Below are positions 55,524 through 64,000 of a stretch of 64,000 nt of DNA, piece after piece. A program made the position numbers and the translations under genes. The notes under the pieces are model-generated. The model did no database searches and had not been told where the DNA came from. It saw only the letters and a list, made by a program, of their open reading frames with translations. The stretch is from positions 1,240,001 through 1,304,000 of the forward strand of contig NZ_CP029562.1 in assembly GCF_004136315.1 (NCBI RefSeq), read 5' to 3'. Numbering within the stretch: the first letter of the stretch is position 1; every line of letters begins with the position of its first letter. This DNA is from Mesorhizobium sp. Pch-S. GTDB taxonomy: Bacteria > Pseudomonadota > Alphaproteobacteria > Rhizobiales > Rhizobiaceae.

Positions 55524-55741
55524 CCTTCTCCCCTTGTGGGAGAAGGTGGCCGATCCCCGGCGGCGCAGCCGCCAAGGGGTGAGGTCGGATGAGGGGTGCT
55601 GGAAGAAACGAGGCGCTTCAATGCCGGACCTTCATTTCAAATTTTTCCCTAACCCCGTCAAAATCGCATCCCGTCCAACACCCCTCATCCGACTCGGCGC
55701 TGCGCGCCGAGCCACCTTCTCCCACAAGAGGAGGAGGAAGG
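55524..55741. repeat. Inverted pair of CCTTCTCCC/GGGAGAAGG repeats
   Basis: A repeat (55524-55602: CCTTCTCCCCTTGTGGGAGAAGG ... GGATGAGGGGTG) is followed about 70 bases later by a related copy in reverse orientation (55676-55741: CACCCCTCATCC ... CCTTCTCCCACAAG). Each copy also contains an internal hairpin. They lie between the thioesterase and fadJ. Confidence 0.75.
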
Positions 55742-55750
55742 TTGACCGCC

Positions 55751-57970
55751 TTACGCGGCTTCCTTGACTTCGCCCTTCGCATAGGGGTCGAAGCGCTGGT
55801 AGAAGGTCTCGCCCTTCTCGGCCATGTCAAGCAGCAGCTTCGGCGCCTTGAACTGCGCGCCGTACTTCTTCTGCAGGCCCTTGGCGATCTTCACGAAAGC
55901 CTTGGCGCCGATGCCGTCGATGTATGACAGCGCACCGCCCGTGTAGGGAGCGAAGCCGAAGGCCAGGATCGAGCCGACATCCGCCTCGCGCGGATCGGTG
56001 ACGATGCCTTCTTCCATGACGCGTGCCGCTTCGAGCGCGATGGTGACCAGCAGGCGCTGCTGCACCTCCTCGTAGTCGACCTTGTTGGGATCGAGCTGCG
56101 GGTAGAGGTCCTTCAGGCCCGGCCACAGCTTCTTCTTGGCCGGCTTCGGCGGATAGTCGTAGAAGCCCTTGGCGTTCTTGCGGCCGAGGCGCTCGTGCTT
56201 GTCGACCAGCGTGTTGATCAGCGCGAACTGGTCCTTGTCGACGGCCTTCTCGCCGAGGTCGCGGATGGTCTGCTTCATGATCTTCTGCGCCAGGTCGATC
56301 GCCGTCTCGTCGGTCAGCGCCAGCGGGCCGACCGGCATGCCGGCCGCCTTGGCGGCATTCTCGATCATCGGTGCCGGGATGCCTTCGATCAGCATCTGGA
56401 AGGCTTCCGACATATAGCGCAGCACGCAGCGGTTGACGTAGAAGCCGCGCGTGTCGTTGACGACGATCGGCGTCTTCTTGATGGCGCGCACATAGTCGAT
56501 CGCGGTGGCGATCGCCTTGTCGCCGGTCTTCTTGCCGAGGATGATCTCGACCAGCATCATCTTGTCGACCGGCGAGAAGAAGTGCAGGCCGATGAAGTTC
56601 TTCGGCCGCGACGAGTTCTTGGCCAGCCCGGTGATCGGGATGGTCGAGGTGTTGGAGGCGAAGATCGCCGACGACTTCAAAACGGCCTCGGCCTTTTCGG
56701 TCGCGGCCTTCTTGACTTCCGAATCCTCGAACACCGCCTCGATGACCAGATCGCAGCCGTTGAGATCGGCATAGTCGGCCGTCGGCGTGATCAGCGACAG
56801 CAGCTTTTCCTTCTCCTCGGGCTTGGCGCGGCCCTTCTTGACCTGCTCGGAGATCAGGGTGTCGGAATGCGCCTTGCCCTTCTCGGCCGACGGCAGGTCG
56901 CGGTCGAGCAGCACGACCGGGATGCCGGCCTTGGCGGTGACATAGGCGATGCCGGCGCCCATGAAGCCGGCGCCGAGCACGCCGATCTTCTTGAACTTCG
57001 CATCCGGGATGCCTTCGGGACGGCGTGCGCCCTTGTTGAGTTCCTGCAGCGACACGAACAGCGAGCGGATCATCGCCGCCGCTTCCTTGGTCTGCAGGAT
57101 CTCGGTGAAGTAGCGGGTCTCGATCTTCAGCGCGGTGTCGAAAGGCACCAGCAGGCCTTCATAGACGCATTTCAGGATCGCCATGGCCGCCGGATAGTTG
57201 CCATAGGTCTCGCGGCGCAGGATGGCGATGGCCGGCGGCCACAGGTTCGCGCCGGCGACAGAATAGACCGGGCCGCCAGGCAGCTTGAAGCCCTTCTCGT
57301 CCCAGGGTGCGACCGGCTTCAGGCCGTTGCGGATCATCGCCTTGGCGGTCTCGATCAGCTTGGCCGGCTCGGCGATCTCATGGATCAGGCCCATGGCCTT
57401 CGCCTTCTGCGCGGTCAGGTTCTTGCCGGAGGTCAGCATCTCCAGCGCGCCCTGCGTATCGGTCAGCCTCGGCACGCGCTGCGTGCCACCGGCACCCGGG
57501 AAGATACCGACCTTCACTTCCGGGAGCGCCATCTTGACCTTGTCGGAATCGGCGGCGACGCGGCCATGGCAGGCCAGCGACATCTCGAAGGCGCCGCCCA
57601 TGCAGGTGCCGTTGATGGCCGACACCCAAGGCTTGCCGCAGGTTTCCAGCTTGCGGAACAGGCCGGTCATGAAGCCGACATTGGTGAACAGCGTCTGGGT
57701 GGCCTTTTCCTGGTCCTTCACCTTCTCCTTGGCGAAGAGGCCCAGCATCTGCTGCAGCATGGTGAGGTCGGCGCCGCCGGAGAAGGTCTCCTTGCCCGAG
57801 GTGATGACCGCGCCCTTGACCGCGGCATCGGCCACGACCTGGTCGATGATGGCGTTCAATTCGCGCATCACCTCTTCGGTGAACACGTTCATGGAACGGC
57901 CGGGCATGTCCCAGGTGACGAGCGCAATACCGTCGCCGTCGATGTCGACCGAAAAGTTCTTGTAGCTCAT
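55751..57970 (-). CDS. fadJ: Multifunctional fatty acid oxidation protein (enoyl-CoA hydratase / 3-hydroxyacyl-CoA dehydrogenase)
   Basis: The 739-residue protein joins a crotonase domain (residues ~1-190: [41 protein letters not shown]) to a 3-hydroxyacyl-CoA dehydrogenase domain (from ~310: [51 protein letters not shown]). It catalyses hydration and oxidation steps of beta-oxidation and pairs with the thiolase encoded just upstream (23-bp gap). Confidence 0.94.
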   Translation of the reverse strand: MSYKNFSVDIDGDGIALVTWDMPGRSMNVFTEEVMRELNAIIDQVVADAAVKGAVITSGKETFSGGADLTMLQQMLGLFAKEKVKDQEKATQTLFTNVGFMTGLFRKLETCGKPWVSAINGTCMGGAFEMSLACHGRVAADSDKVKMALPEVKVGIFPGAGGTQRVPRLTDTQGALEMLTSGKNLTAQKAKAMGLIHEIAEPAKLIETAKAMIRNGLKPVAPWDEKGFKLPGGPVYSVAGANLWPPAIAILRRETYGNYPAAMAILKCVYEGLLVPFDTALKIETRYFTEILQTKEAAAMIRSLFVSLQELNKGARRPEGIPDAKFKKIGVLGAGFMGAGIAYVTAKAGIPVVLLDRDLPSAEKGKAHSDTLISEQVKKGRAKPEEKEKLLSLITPTADYADLNGCDLVIEAVFEDSEVKKAATEKAEAVLKSSAIFASNTSTIPITGLAKNSSRPKNFIGLHFFSPVDKMMLVEIILGKKTGDKAIATAIDYVRAIKKTPIVVNDTRGFYVNRCVLRYMSEAFQMLIEGIPAPMIENAAKAAGMPVGPLALTDETAIDLAQKIMKQTIRDLGEKAVDKDQFALINTLVDKHERLGRKNAKGFYDYPPKPAKKKLWPGLKDLYPQLDPNKVDYEEVQQRLLVTIALEAARVMEEGIVTDPREADVGSILAFGFAPYTGGALSYIDGIGAKAFVKIAKGLQKKYGAQFKAPKLLLDMAEKGETFYQRFDPYAKGEVKEAA

Positions 57971-57992
57971 TGTCTTCTCCTACCGGCCGAAA

Positions 57993-59201
57993 TCAGACGC
58001 GCTCGATGATCGTGGCGGTGCCCATGCCGGCGCCGATGCACAGCGTCACCAGGGCGGTGTTGAGGTTGCGGCGCTCGAGCTCGTCGAGCACGGTGCCGAA
58101 CACCATGGCGCCGGTGGCGCCGAGCGGATGGCCCATGGCGATGGCGCCGCCATTGACGTTGATCTTGTCGTGCGGGATGTCGAAGGCCTGCATGTAGCGC
58201 AGCACGACGGACGCGAAGGCTTCGTTGAGCTCGAACAGGTCGATGTCCGACAGCTTCATCTTGGCGCGCTTCAACAGCTTCTCGGTGACGTCGACCGGAC
58301 CGGTCAGCATGATCGCCGGCTCGGAGCCGATGTTGGCAAAGGCGCGGATGCGGGCGCGCGGCTTCAGGCCCATCGCCTTGCCGCCCTTCTTCGAGCCGAG
58401 CAGCACGGCGGCGGCGCCGTCGACGATGCCCGACGAGTTGCCGGCATGGTGGACGTGGTTGACCTCTTCCAGCTCCGGATAGCGCTGCACGGCAACGGCG
58501 TCGAAGCCGCCCATTTCGCCGGGCATGACGAAGGAGGGGTTCAGCGAGGCCAGCGACTGCATGTCGGTCGACGGGCGCATGTGCTCGTCATGGTCGAGGA
58601 TGGTGAGACCGTTCTGGTCCTTGATCGGCACGACCGAGTTCTTGAAATAGCCCTTCTGCCAGGCATTGGCGGCGCGCTTCTGGCTCTCAACCGCATAGGC
58701 GTCGACGTCATCGCGCGAAAAGCCATGCTTGGTGGCGATGAGGTCGGCCGAGATGCCCTGCGGCACGAACCAGCCGGGGAAGCCGACCGAAGGGTCCATG
58801 AACCAGGCGCCGCCAGAGGCGCCCATGCCGACACGGCTCATCGATTCGACGCCGCCGGCGATGACGATGTCGTCGGCGCCCTGCGCGATCTTGGCCGCGC
58901 CCAGATTGATGGCGTCGAGGCCGCTGGCGCAGAAGCGCGACAGCTGCATGCCCGGCGCCTTGGTGTTGTAGCCGGCCTCGAAGGCGGCGGCGCGCGGGAT
59001 CACCGAACCGGCCTCGCCGACCGGGTCGACGCAGCCGAAGATGATGTCGTCGACCGAGCCGGTGTCGAGCTCGTTGCGGTCGCGCAGCGCTTCCAGCACC
59101 TTGGCGCCGAGACGCACCGCCGGCACCTCGTGCAGCGATCCGTCCTTCTTGCCCCTGCCGCGCGGCGTGCGCACGGCGTCATAGACATAAGCGTCGGCCA
59201 T
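57993..59201 (-). CDS. fadA: Acetyl-CoA C-acyltransferase (thiolase)
   Basis: The 402-residue thiolase has the nucleophile cysteine in [15 protein letters not shown], and the C-terminal [28 protein letters not shown] and [15 protein letters not shown]. It cleaves 3-ketoacyl-CoA to acetyl-CoA. It lies between the acyl-CoA dehydrogenase and fadJ in the same direction, so all steps from acyl-CoA to acetyl-CoA are encoded together. Confidence 0.95.
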   Translation of the reverse strand: MADAYVYDAVRTPRGRGKKDGSLHEVPAVRLGAKVLEALRDRNELDTGSVDDIIFGCVDPVGEAGSVIPRAAAFEAGYNTKAPGMQLSRFCASGLDAINLGAAKIAQGADDIVIAGGVESMSRVGMGASGGAWFMDPSVGFPGWFVPQGISADLIATKHGFSRDDVDAYAVESQKRAANAWQKGYFKNSVVPIKDQNGLTILDHDEHMRPSTDMQSLASLNPSFVMPGEMGGFDAVAVQRYPELEEVNHVHHAGNSSGIVDGAAAVLLGSKKGGKAMGLKPRARIRAFANIGSEPAIMLTGPVDVTEKLLKRAKMKLSDIDLFELNEAFASVVLRYMQAFDIPHDKINVNGGAIAMGHPLGATGAMVFGTVLDELERRNLNTALVTLCIGAGMGTATIIERV

Positions 59202-59267
59202 ATTCGTGCTCCTTACTGTTTAGATCGGCTGCTCAAGGCGCCGATCGGGTATGTCGTGACCGGCTGC

Positions 59268-60440
<1,173 letters not shown>

Positions 60441-60507
60441 GAACTGCTCCCTGTTGACCGCTTTTATATAGGGCGTCTGTTCAAGCCTGAACAGACGCCG
60501 GCACCGT

Positions 60508-62304
60508 TCAGAACGCGTCTGCCGGCAGCGCCATCATGGAATCGGCACCGGACGAGAGACGGGCGAGGTGCGCCGCCGTCTCCGGCATGATGCGATCCAT
60601 ATAATAGCGCGCCGTGACCAGCTTGTTGTCATAGAAAGATGACGAGCCGTTGGCGCCCTCGGCGAGCTTGGCCTGCGCGGTCTTGGCCATCTGGCCCCAC
60701 ATATAGCCGAGCGTGACGAGACCGAAGAGATGCAGGTAATCGGTCGAGGCCGCACCGGCATTGTCGGGGTTCTTCATGCCGTTCTGCATCAGCCACATGG
60801 TGGCGGCCTGCAGATCGTTGAGACCTTTCTTCAGCGCCTTGGTGAACGGCGCCAGCTTCTCGTCGGCGCGGTTTTCCTCGCAGAATTCGCCGACTTCCTT
60901 GAAGAAGGCCTGGATGGCGCGACCGCCATTGGCGCCGAGCTTGCGGCCGACGAGGTCGAGCGCCTGGATGCCGTTGGCACCTTCATAGATCATCGCGATG
61001 CGGGCATCGCGCACGAACTGGCTCATGCCGTGCTCTTCGATATAGCCATGGCCGCCGAACACCTGCTGCGCCATCACGGCATGCTCGAAACCCTTGTCGG
61101 TGAGCACGCCCTTCACCACCGGCGTCATCAGGCCCATATGGTCGTCGGCGGCCTGGCGGTCGGCATCGTCACCGGAGCGATGGGCGATGTCCGACTTCAG
61201 CGCGGTCCACAGCGTGAAGGCGCGGCCGGCCTCGTTGAAGGCGCGCATGGTCATCAGGTTGCGGCGGATGTCCGGGTGCACGATGATCGGGTCGGCCTTC
61301 TTGTCGGGCGACTTGGCGCCCGAGATCGAACGGCCCTGCAGACGCTCCTTGGCGTAGGCGACGGCATTCTGGTAAGCGACTTCCGACTGCGCCAGGCCCT
61401 GCAGGCCGACGCCGAGGCGCGCCTCGTTCATCATCGTGAACATCGCCTTCAGGCCGCCATTGGCCTCGCCGAGCAGCACGCCTTCCGCCTCGTCATAATT
61501 CATGACGCAGGTGGAATTGCCGTGGATGCCCATCTTCTCTTCGATCGAACCGCAGGAGGCCGCGTTGCGCTCGCCCGGATTGCCGTCGGCATCGAGCTTG
61601 AACTTGGGCACGATGAACAGCGAAATGCCCTTCACACCTTCCGGCGCGCCCTCGATGCGGGCCAGCACCAGATGGATGATGTTGTCGGACATGTCGTGCT
61701 CGCCGGCCGAGATGAAGATCTTCTGGCCGGAAATCTTGTAGGTGCCGTCGCCGTTCGGCACGGCCTTGGTGCGCAGCAGGCCGAGATCGGTGCCGCAATG
61801 CGGCTCCGTCAGGTTCATGGTGCCGGTCCATACGCCTTCGATCAGCTTCGGCGCGAAGGCGGTCTTCTGCTCGTCGGTGCCATGGGTGAGGATGGCGGCG
61901 ATCGCGCCCTGGGTGAGGCCAGGATACATCAGCAGCGCCAGGTTGGCCGAGACCATGTATTCGGCAACCGCGGTGTGCACGGCATAGGGCAGGCCCTGGC
62001 CGCCAAATTCGGCAGGGGCCGCAAGGCCCATCCAGCCGCCTTCGCAATATTGGCGATAGGCTTCCTTGAAGCCTTTCGGCGTCGTTACCGAGCCGTCGTC
62101 ATGGCGCACGCAGCCTTCCATGTCGCCGACACGGTTGGTCGGCTGGATGACGTTTTCGGCCAGCTTGGCGCCTTCGGCGAGGATCGCTTCCAGCACGTCG
62201 CCGGATGCATCGGCAAAACCGGGGAGGTTGCTGTAGCGCTCGAAACCGAGCACCTCGTTCAAGACGAACAATGTATCGCGGACAGGCGCCTGATAGATCG
62301 GCAT
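60508..62304 (-). CDS. Acyl-CoA dehydrogenase, large (DmdC/FadE-like, ~600 aa)
   Basis: The 598-residue protein has [46 protein letters not shown] and [43 protein letters not shown], with the C-terminal extension typical of the ~600-residue FadE/DmdC subfamily. It oxidises acyl-CoA or methylmercaptopropionyl-CoA; the exact substrate cannot be told. GGAGGA precedes the ATG at 62304. It is the first gene of the beta-oxidation cluster. Confidence 0.93.
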   Translation of the reverse strand: MPIYQAPVRDTLFVLNEVLGFERYSNLPGFADASGDVLEAILAEGAKLAENVIQPTNRVGDMEGCVRHDDGSVTTPKGFKEAYRQYCEGGWMGLAAPAEFGGQGLPYAVHTAVAEYMVSANLALLMYPGLTQGAIAAILTHGTDEQKTAFAPKLIEGVWTGTMNLTEPHCGTDLGLLRTKAVPNGDGTYKISGQKIFISAGEHDMSDNIIHLVLARIEGAPEGVKGISLFIVPKFKLDADGNPGERNAASCGSIEEKMGIHGNSTCVMNYDEAEGVLLGEANGGLKAMFTMMNEARLGVGLQGLAQSEVAYQNAVAYAKERLQGRSISGAKSPDKKADPIIVHPDIRRNLMTMRAFNEAGRAFTLWTALKSDIAHRSGDDADRQAADDHMGLMTPVVKGVLTDKGFEHAVMAQQVFGGHGYIEEHGMSQFVRDARIAMIYEGANGIQALDLVGRKLGANGGRAIQAFFKEVGEFCEENRADEKLAPFTKALKKGLNDLQAATMWLMQNGMKNPDNAGAASTDYLHLFGLVTLGYMWGQMAKTAQAKLAEGANGSSSFYDNKLVTARYYMDRIMPETAAHLARLSSGADSMMALPADAF

Positions 62305-62386
62305 TGCGTCTTCCTCCACAAAATCAACGCGACGAGGCCCGCACCAAAACGGCTTTCGGGCCGACTGTGAGATCTGGATAACAAAT

Positions 62387-62410
62387 ATTGACGTTTGCGT
62401 AAACGTCAAT
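62387..62410. promoter_or_regulatory. Perfect 10-bp palindrome upstream of the beta-oxidation cluster
   Basis: Arms ATTGACGTTT (62387-62396) and AAACGTCAAT (62401-62410) flank GCGT. It lies about 83 bases before the first dehydrogenase gene and resembles operators of MerR-type regulators of fatty acid and branched-chain catabolism (LiuR-like). Confidence 0.65.
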
Positions 62411-62586
62411 TTGCGCAGGTGGTCACTTTTTTAGGAGGGTTTTCGACAGGAGCGGGAACATGTCTCGCGCACCAAGCGGGCCAGCTAGCCAGGTCTGCGC
62501 AAAAGCCTCCCAAGGTCACGGCTCCTGCCCTTGGAGCACATCGTTTCGTGTGCTCTAACTGCCAGACAGTTAACTGTGATGGATCG

Positions 62587-63324
62587 ATGGCAATCGAAAT
62601 CGAGGAAGTGCTCGGACGCTCGGAGCAAGGCATTACCGAGCCATATATATGCCGCAGCCTTGAAGGCGACCTCTACTACGTGAAGGGAAAGGGGGCGAAC
62701 TACGATTCACTCATTAAGGAATGGATCGCAGGCTGCCTAGGGAGATTTCTAGGCCTACCGATTCCGACATTTAGCCTGATGGAAATGCCACGCGAGTTGT
62801 ATGAATTGGGTCGCCACAATCTTCTGAAGGATCTTGGATACGGCACACTGTTTGGTTCAAAGCAGATGCCGGACGTAAATGAACTGTCATTCCTGAACAT
62901 CGCAAAACTTGATGATAACCTCAAACGAGATATAGCCGCCTTCGATTGGTGGATAATGAATGGCGACCGAACTCTGACTGAAACAGGAGGAAATCCCAAT
63001 ATCCTATGGTCCGAGGTGGACAGCCGCCCCTACATAATTGATCACAATTTGGCGTTTGATCGAACTGTAACCCTTCATTCACAGCTGGATAGCCATATAT
63101 TTGCCGCGTCACTAGCTGAGATTTGCGACACACCGGCACTCCAAACTCACTACAATCAGAGGTTCGGAGAGGCATTAGTTAAATTGCCGGGTATCATCCA
63201 GGACATCCCGGAGCGGTGGCACTACCTTGATGACGCTTTAACGGCTGAAAGCCCCTTCCATATCGATGTGATCGAAGAAGCCTTGACCCGCTACCCAATG
63301 AAGCCCTTTTGGAAACGAACATGA
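62587..63324 (+). CDS. Short HipA-like Ser/Thr kinase
   Basis: The 245-residue protein has HipA-family kinase features: a glycine-rich loop region (LGRSEQGITEPYI), the ATP-binding lysine in LYYVKGKG (Lys33), the catalytic loop NGDRTLTETGGNPNILW (Asp127) and the Mg2+-binding IIDHNLAFD (Asp152). It lacks the N-terminal N-subdomain-1 of E. coli HipA (440 residues) and matches the HipA_2 group. The stop overlaps the DUF3037 gene (ATGA at 63321). Codon use and base composition are AT-richer than the rest of the window, suggesting transfer. The target is unknown; in other HipA systems it is glutamyl-tRNA synthetase or related synthetases. Confidence 0.8.
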   Translation: MAIEIEEVLGRSEQGITEPYICRSLEGDLYYVKGKGANYDSLIKEWIAGCLGRFLGLPIPTFSLMEMPRELYELGRHNLLKDLGYGTLFGSKQMPDVNELSFLNIAKLDDNLKRDIAAFDWWIMNGDRTLTETGGNPNILWSEVDSRPYIIDHNLAFDRTVTLHSQLDSHIFAASLAEICDTPALQTHYNQRFGEALVKLPGIIQDIPERWHYLDDALTAESPFHIDVIEEALTRYPMKPFWKRT

Positions 63325-64000
63325 AAAAGCATGCAGTCAGCTATGCGATTATCCGTTTCCAGCCTCACGTTGAGACGGAGGAATTCGCGAATATCGGCAT
63401 CGTCTTGGTTGCCCCTCGGCTGAGCTTTTTAGACTTTCGCATCGAAACCCGACGGATCGGAAGGATCACCAATTTTTTCGACACTGTCGAACATGCCAAA
63501 ATACGTACCATCCTCAGACACTCCCACGATGAACTCAAGAGAATTAAAGATCTCTCTGGCCATAAGGGCGATGGACAAACACGATTCGAATTCGAGTTAT
63601 CCGATAACGCAGAGCATCTTTTTCTCGCCCTCACAAAGGACCGGGAAGGCGTCATCCGCTTTAGTGACGTTCGCTTTGCAATGACGGATAACCCGCGCCG
63701 AAAAATAGACGAGCTTTTTGACTACTACGTCAGAAGAAACTTTGCGGGCTCGATCTACAAAGAAGGCCTTCTTGAAAGACATGTTAGAAGTGTTCTTCGC
63801 ATGCGGGAGATCGGAAAGAATTTCAAGAAAAAAGAATTTTCCGATGGAGTATATTCAGCAACATTTCCTTTTGTTGAGATCTCAGATCAGAAACCGATAA
63901 AAATACTTAAGCCAATATATCTTGGGCAGGAAGATCCTACAAGAATAATCGACCACAGTAACAAATGGATATTTACAATAAATCGTCTACGAAATTTCCT
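63321..64000 (+). CDS. DUF3037-family protein (3' partial)
   Basis: The open frame runs off the window after 226 residues. It begins MKKHAVSYAIIRFQPHVETEEFANIGIVLVAPRLSFLDFRIE, which I match to DUF3037, a family regularly encoded next to short HipA-like kinases. The ATG overlaps the kinase stop. No cysteine motif or membrane segment is seen. It may be the antitoxin or a partner of the kinase; that is inferred from the coupling only. Confidence 0.7.
   Translation, partial: MKKHAVSYAIIRFQPHVETEEFANIGIVLVAPRLSFLDFRIETRRIGRITNFFDTVEHAKIRTILRHSHDELKRIKDLSGHKGDGQTRFEFELSDNAEHLFLALTKDREGVIRFSDVRFAMTDNPRRKIDELFDYYVRRNFAGSIYKEGLLERHVRSVLRMREIGKNFKKKEFSDGVYSATFPFVEISDQKPIKILKPIYLGQEDPTRIIDHSNKWIFTINRLRNF

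Noticed and set aside
56195..58009. Very long open frame on the strand opposite fadJ
   Set aside because: It lies entirely antisense to a gene with clear family motifs; long antisense frames are expected in GC-rich coding sequence.

Overview
The window looks like chromosome of an alphaproteobacterium of the order Hyphomicrobiales (Rhizobiales), most like Mesorhizobium and relatives. This rests on the GcrA cell-cycle regulator, a class I lysyl-tRNA synthetase, the argD-argF-hslO gene order, GC-rich coding sequence, and many RIME-like palindromic intergenic elements typical of rhizobia. No rRNA, tRNA, phage module, transposase or CRISPR array was found.

Layout. 1-7.1 kb: a + strand operon with a flavin reductase (5' end cut off by the window), a luciferase-like monooxygenase, an aldehyde dehydrogenase and a polyamine-type ABC importer. 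It looks like uptake plus oxidative breakdown of an unknown substrate; one permease carries a frameshift. 7.2-12.1 kb: an RcnB-like small exported protein, then hslO, argF and argD on the minus strand, and gcrA on the plus strand. 12.2-19.7 kb: an FAD amine oxidase, an MFS pump with a divergent LysR regulator, an exported CocE-type hydrolase carrying an in-frame palindromic element, an ACMSD-type amidohydrolase and a glyoxalase-fold protein. 19.8-24.2 kb: a CorA-type channel, phoU, phoR and a polyphosphate kinase 2. 24.5-29.2 kb: an FtsI-like transpeptidase, a solute-binding protein, and a LysR/EamA pair. 29.3-33.2 kb: a TetR regulator facing an NCS1 permease and an amidohydrolase, with a palindromic operator between them.

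33.3-43.5 kb: small genes (TerB, PNPOx-like, SnoaL-like, HIT), an FdhF/YdeP-type molybdoenzyme with a frameshift plus a 70-residue partner, a ClpC-like AAA+ chaperone, D-Ala-D-Ala ligase and a quinone oxidoreductase. 43.6-47.7 kb: a compact arsenic operon (arsR, two arsenate reductases of different families, ACR3, an MFS pump) with a divergent Cys-tailed DUF6428 gene. 47.9-55.5 kb: lysS, a nuclease-fold exported protein, an S24 repressor, a sterol-desaturase-like protein, an HTH/SRPBCC pair, a TPR protein and a thioesterase. 55.7-62.3 kb: a beta-oxidation cluster on the minus strand (two acyl-CoA dehydrogenases, thiolase, multifunctional FadJ) preceded by a strong palindrome. 62.5-64 kb: an AT-richer tail with a short HipA-like kinase overlapping a DUF3037 gene that runs off the window. 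This tail looks horizontally acquired and is the best candidate for an under-described system.

A second theme is repeat biology. RIME-like elements and half-elements, a second short palindrome family, a 57-bp direct repeat, 7-bp and 8-bp tandem arrays and large hairpins sit between genes. In three places they form part of a coding sequence: in frame in the hydrolase, and as the stop codon of the TetR gene and of an MFS gene. Two genes carry what looks like a single missing base, which may be real decay or sequence error.
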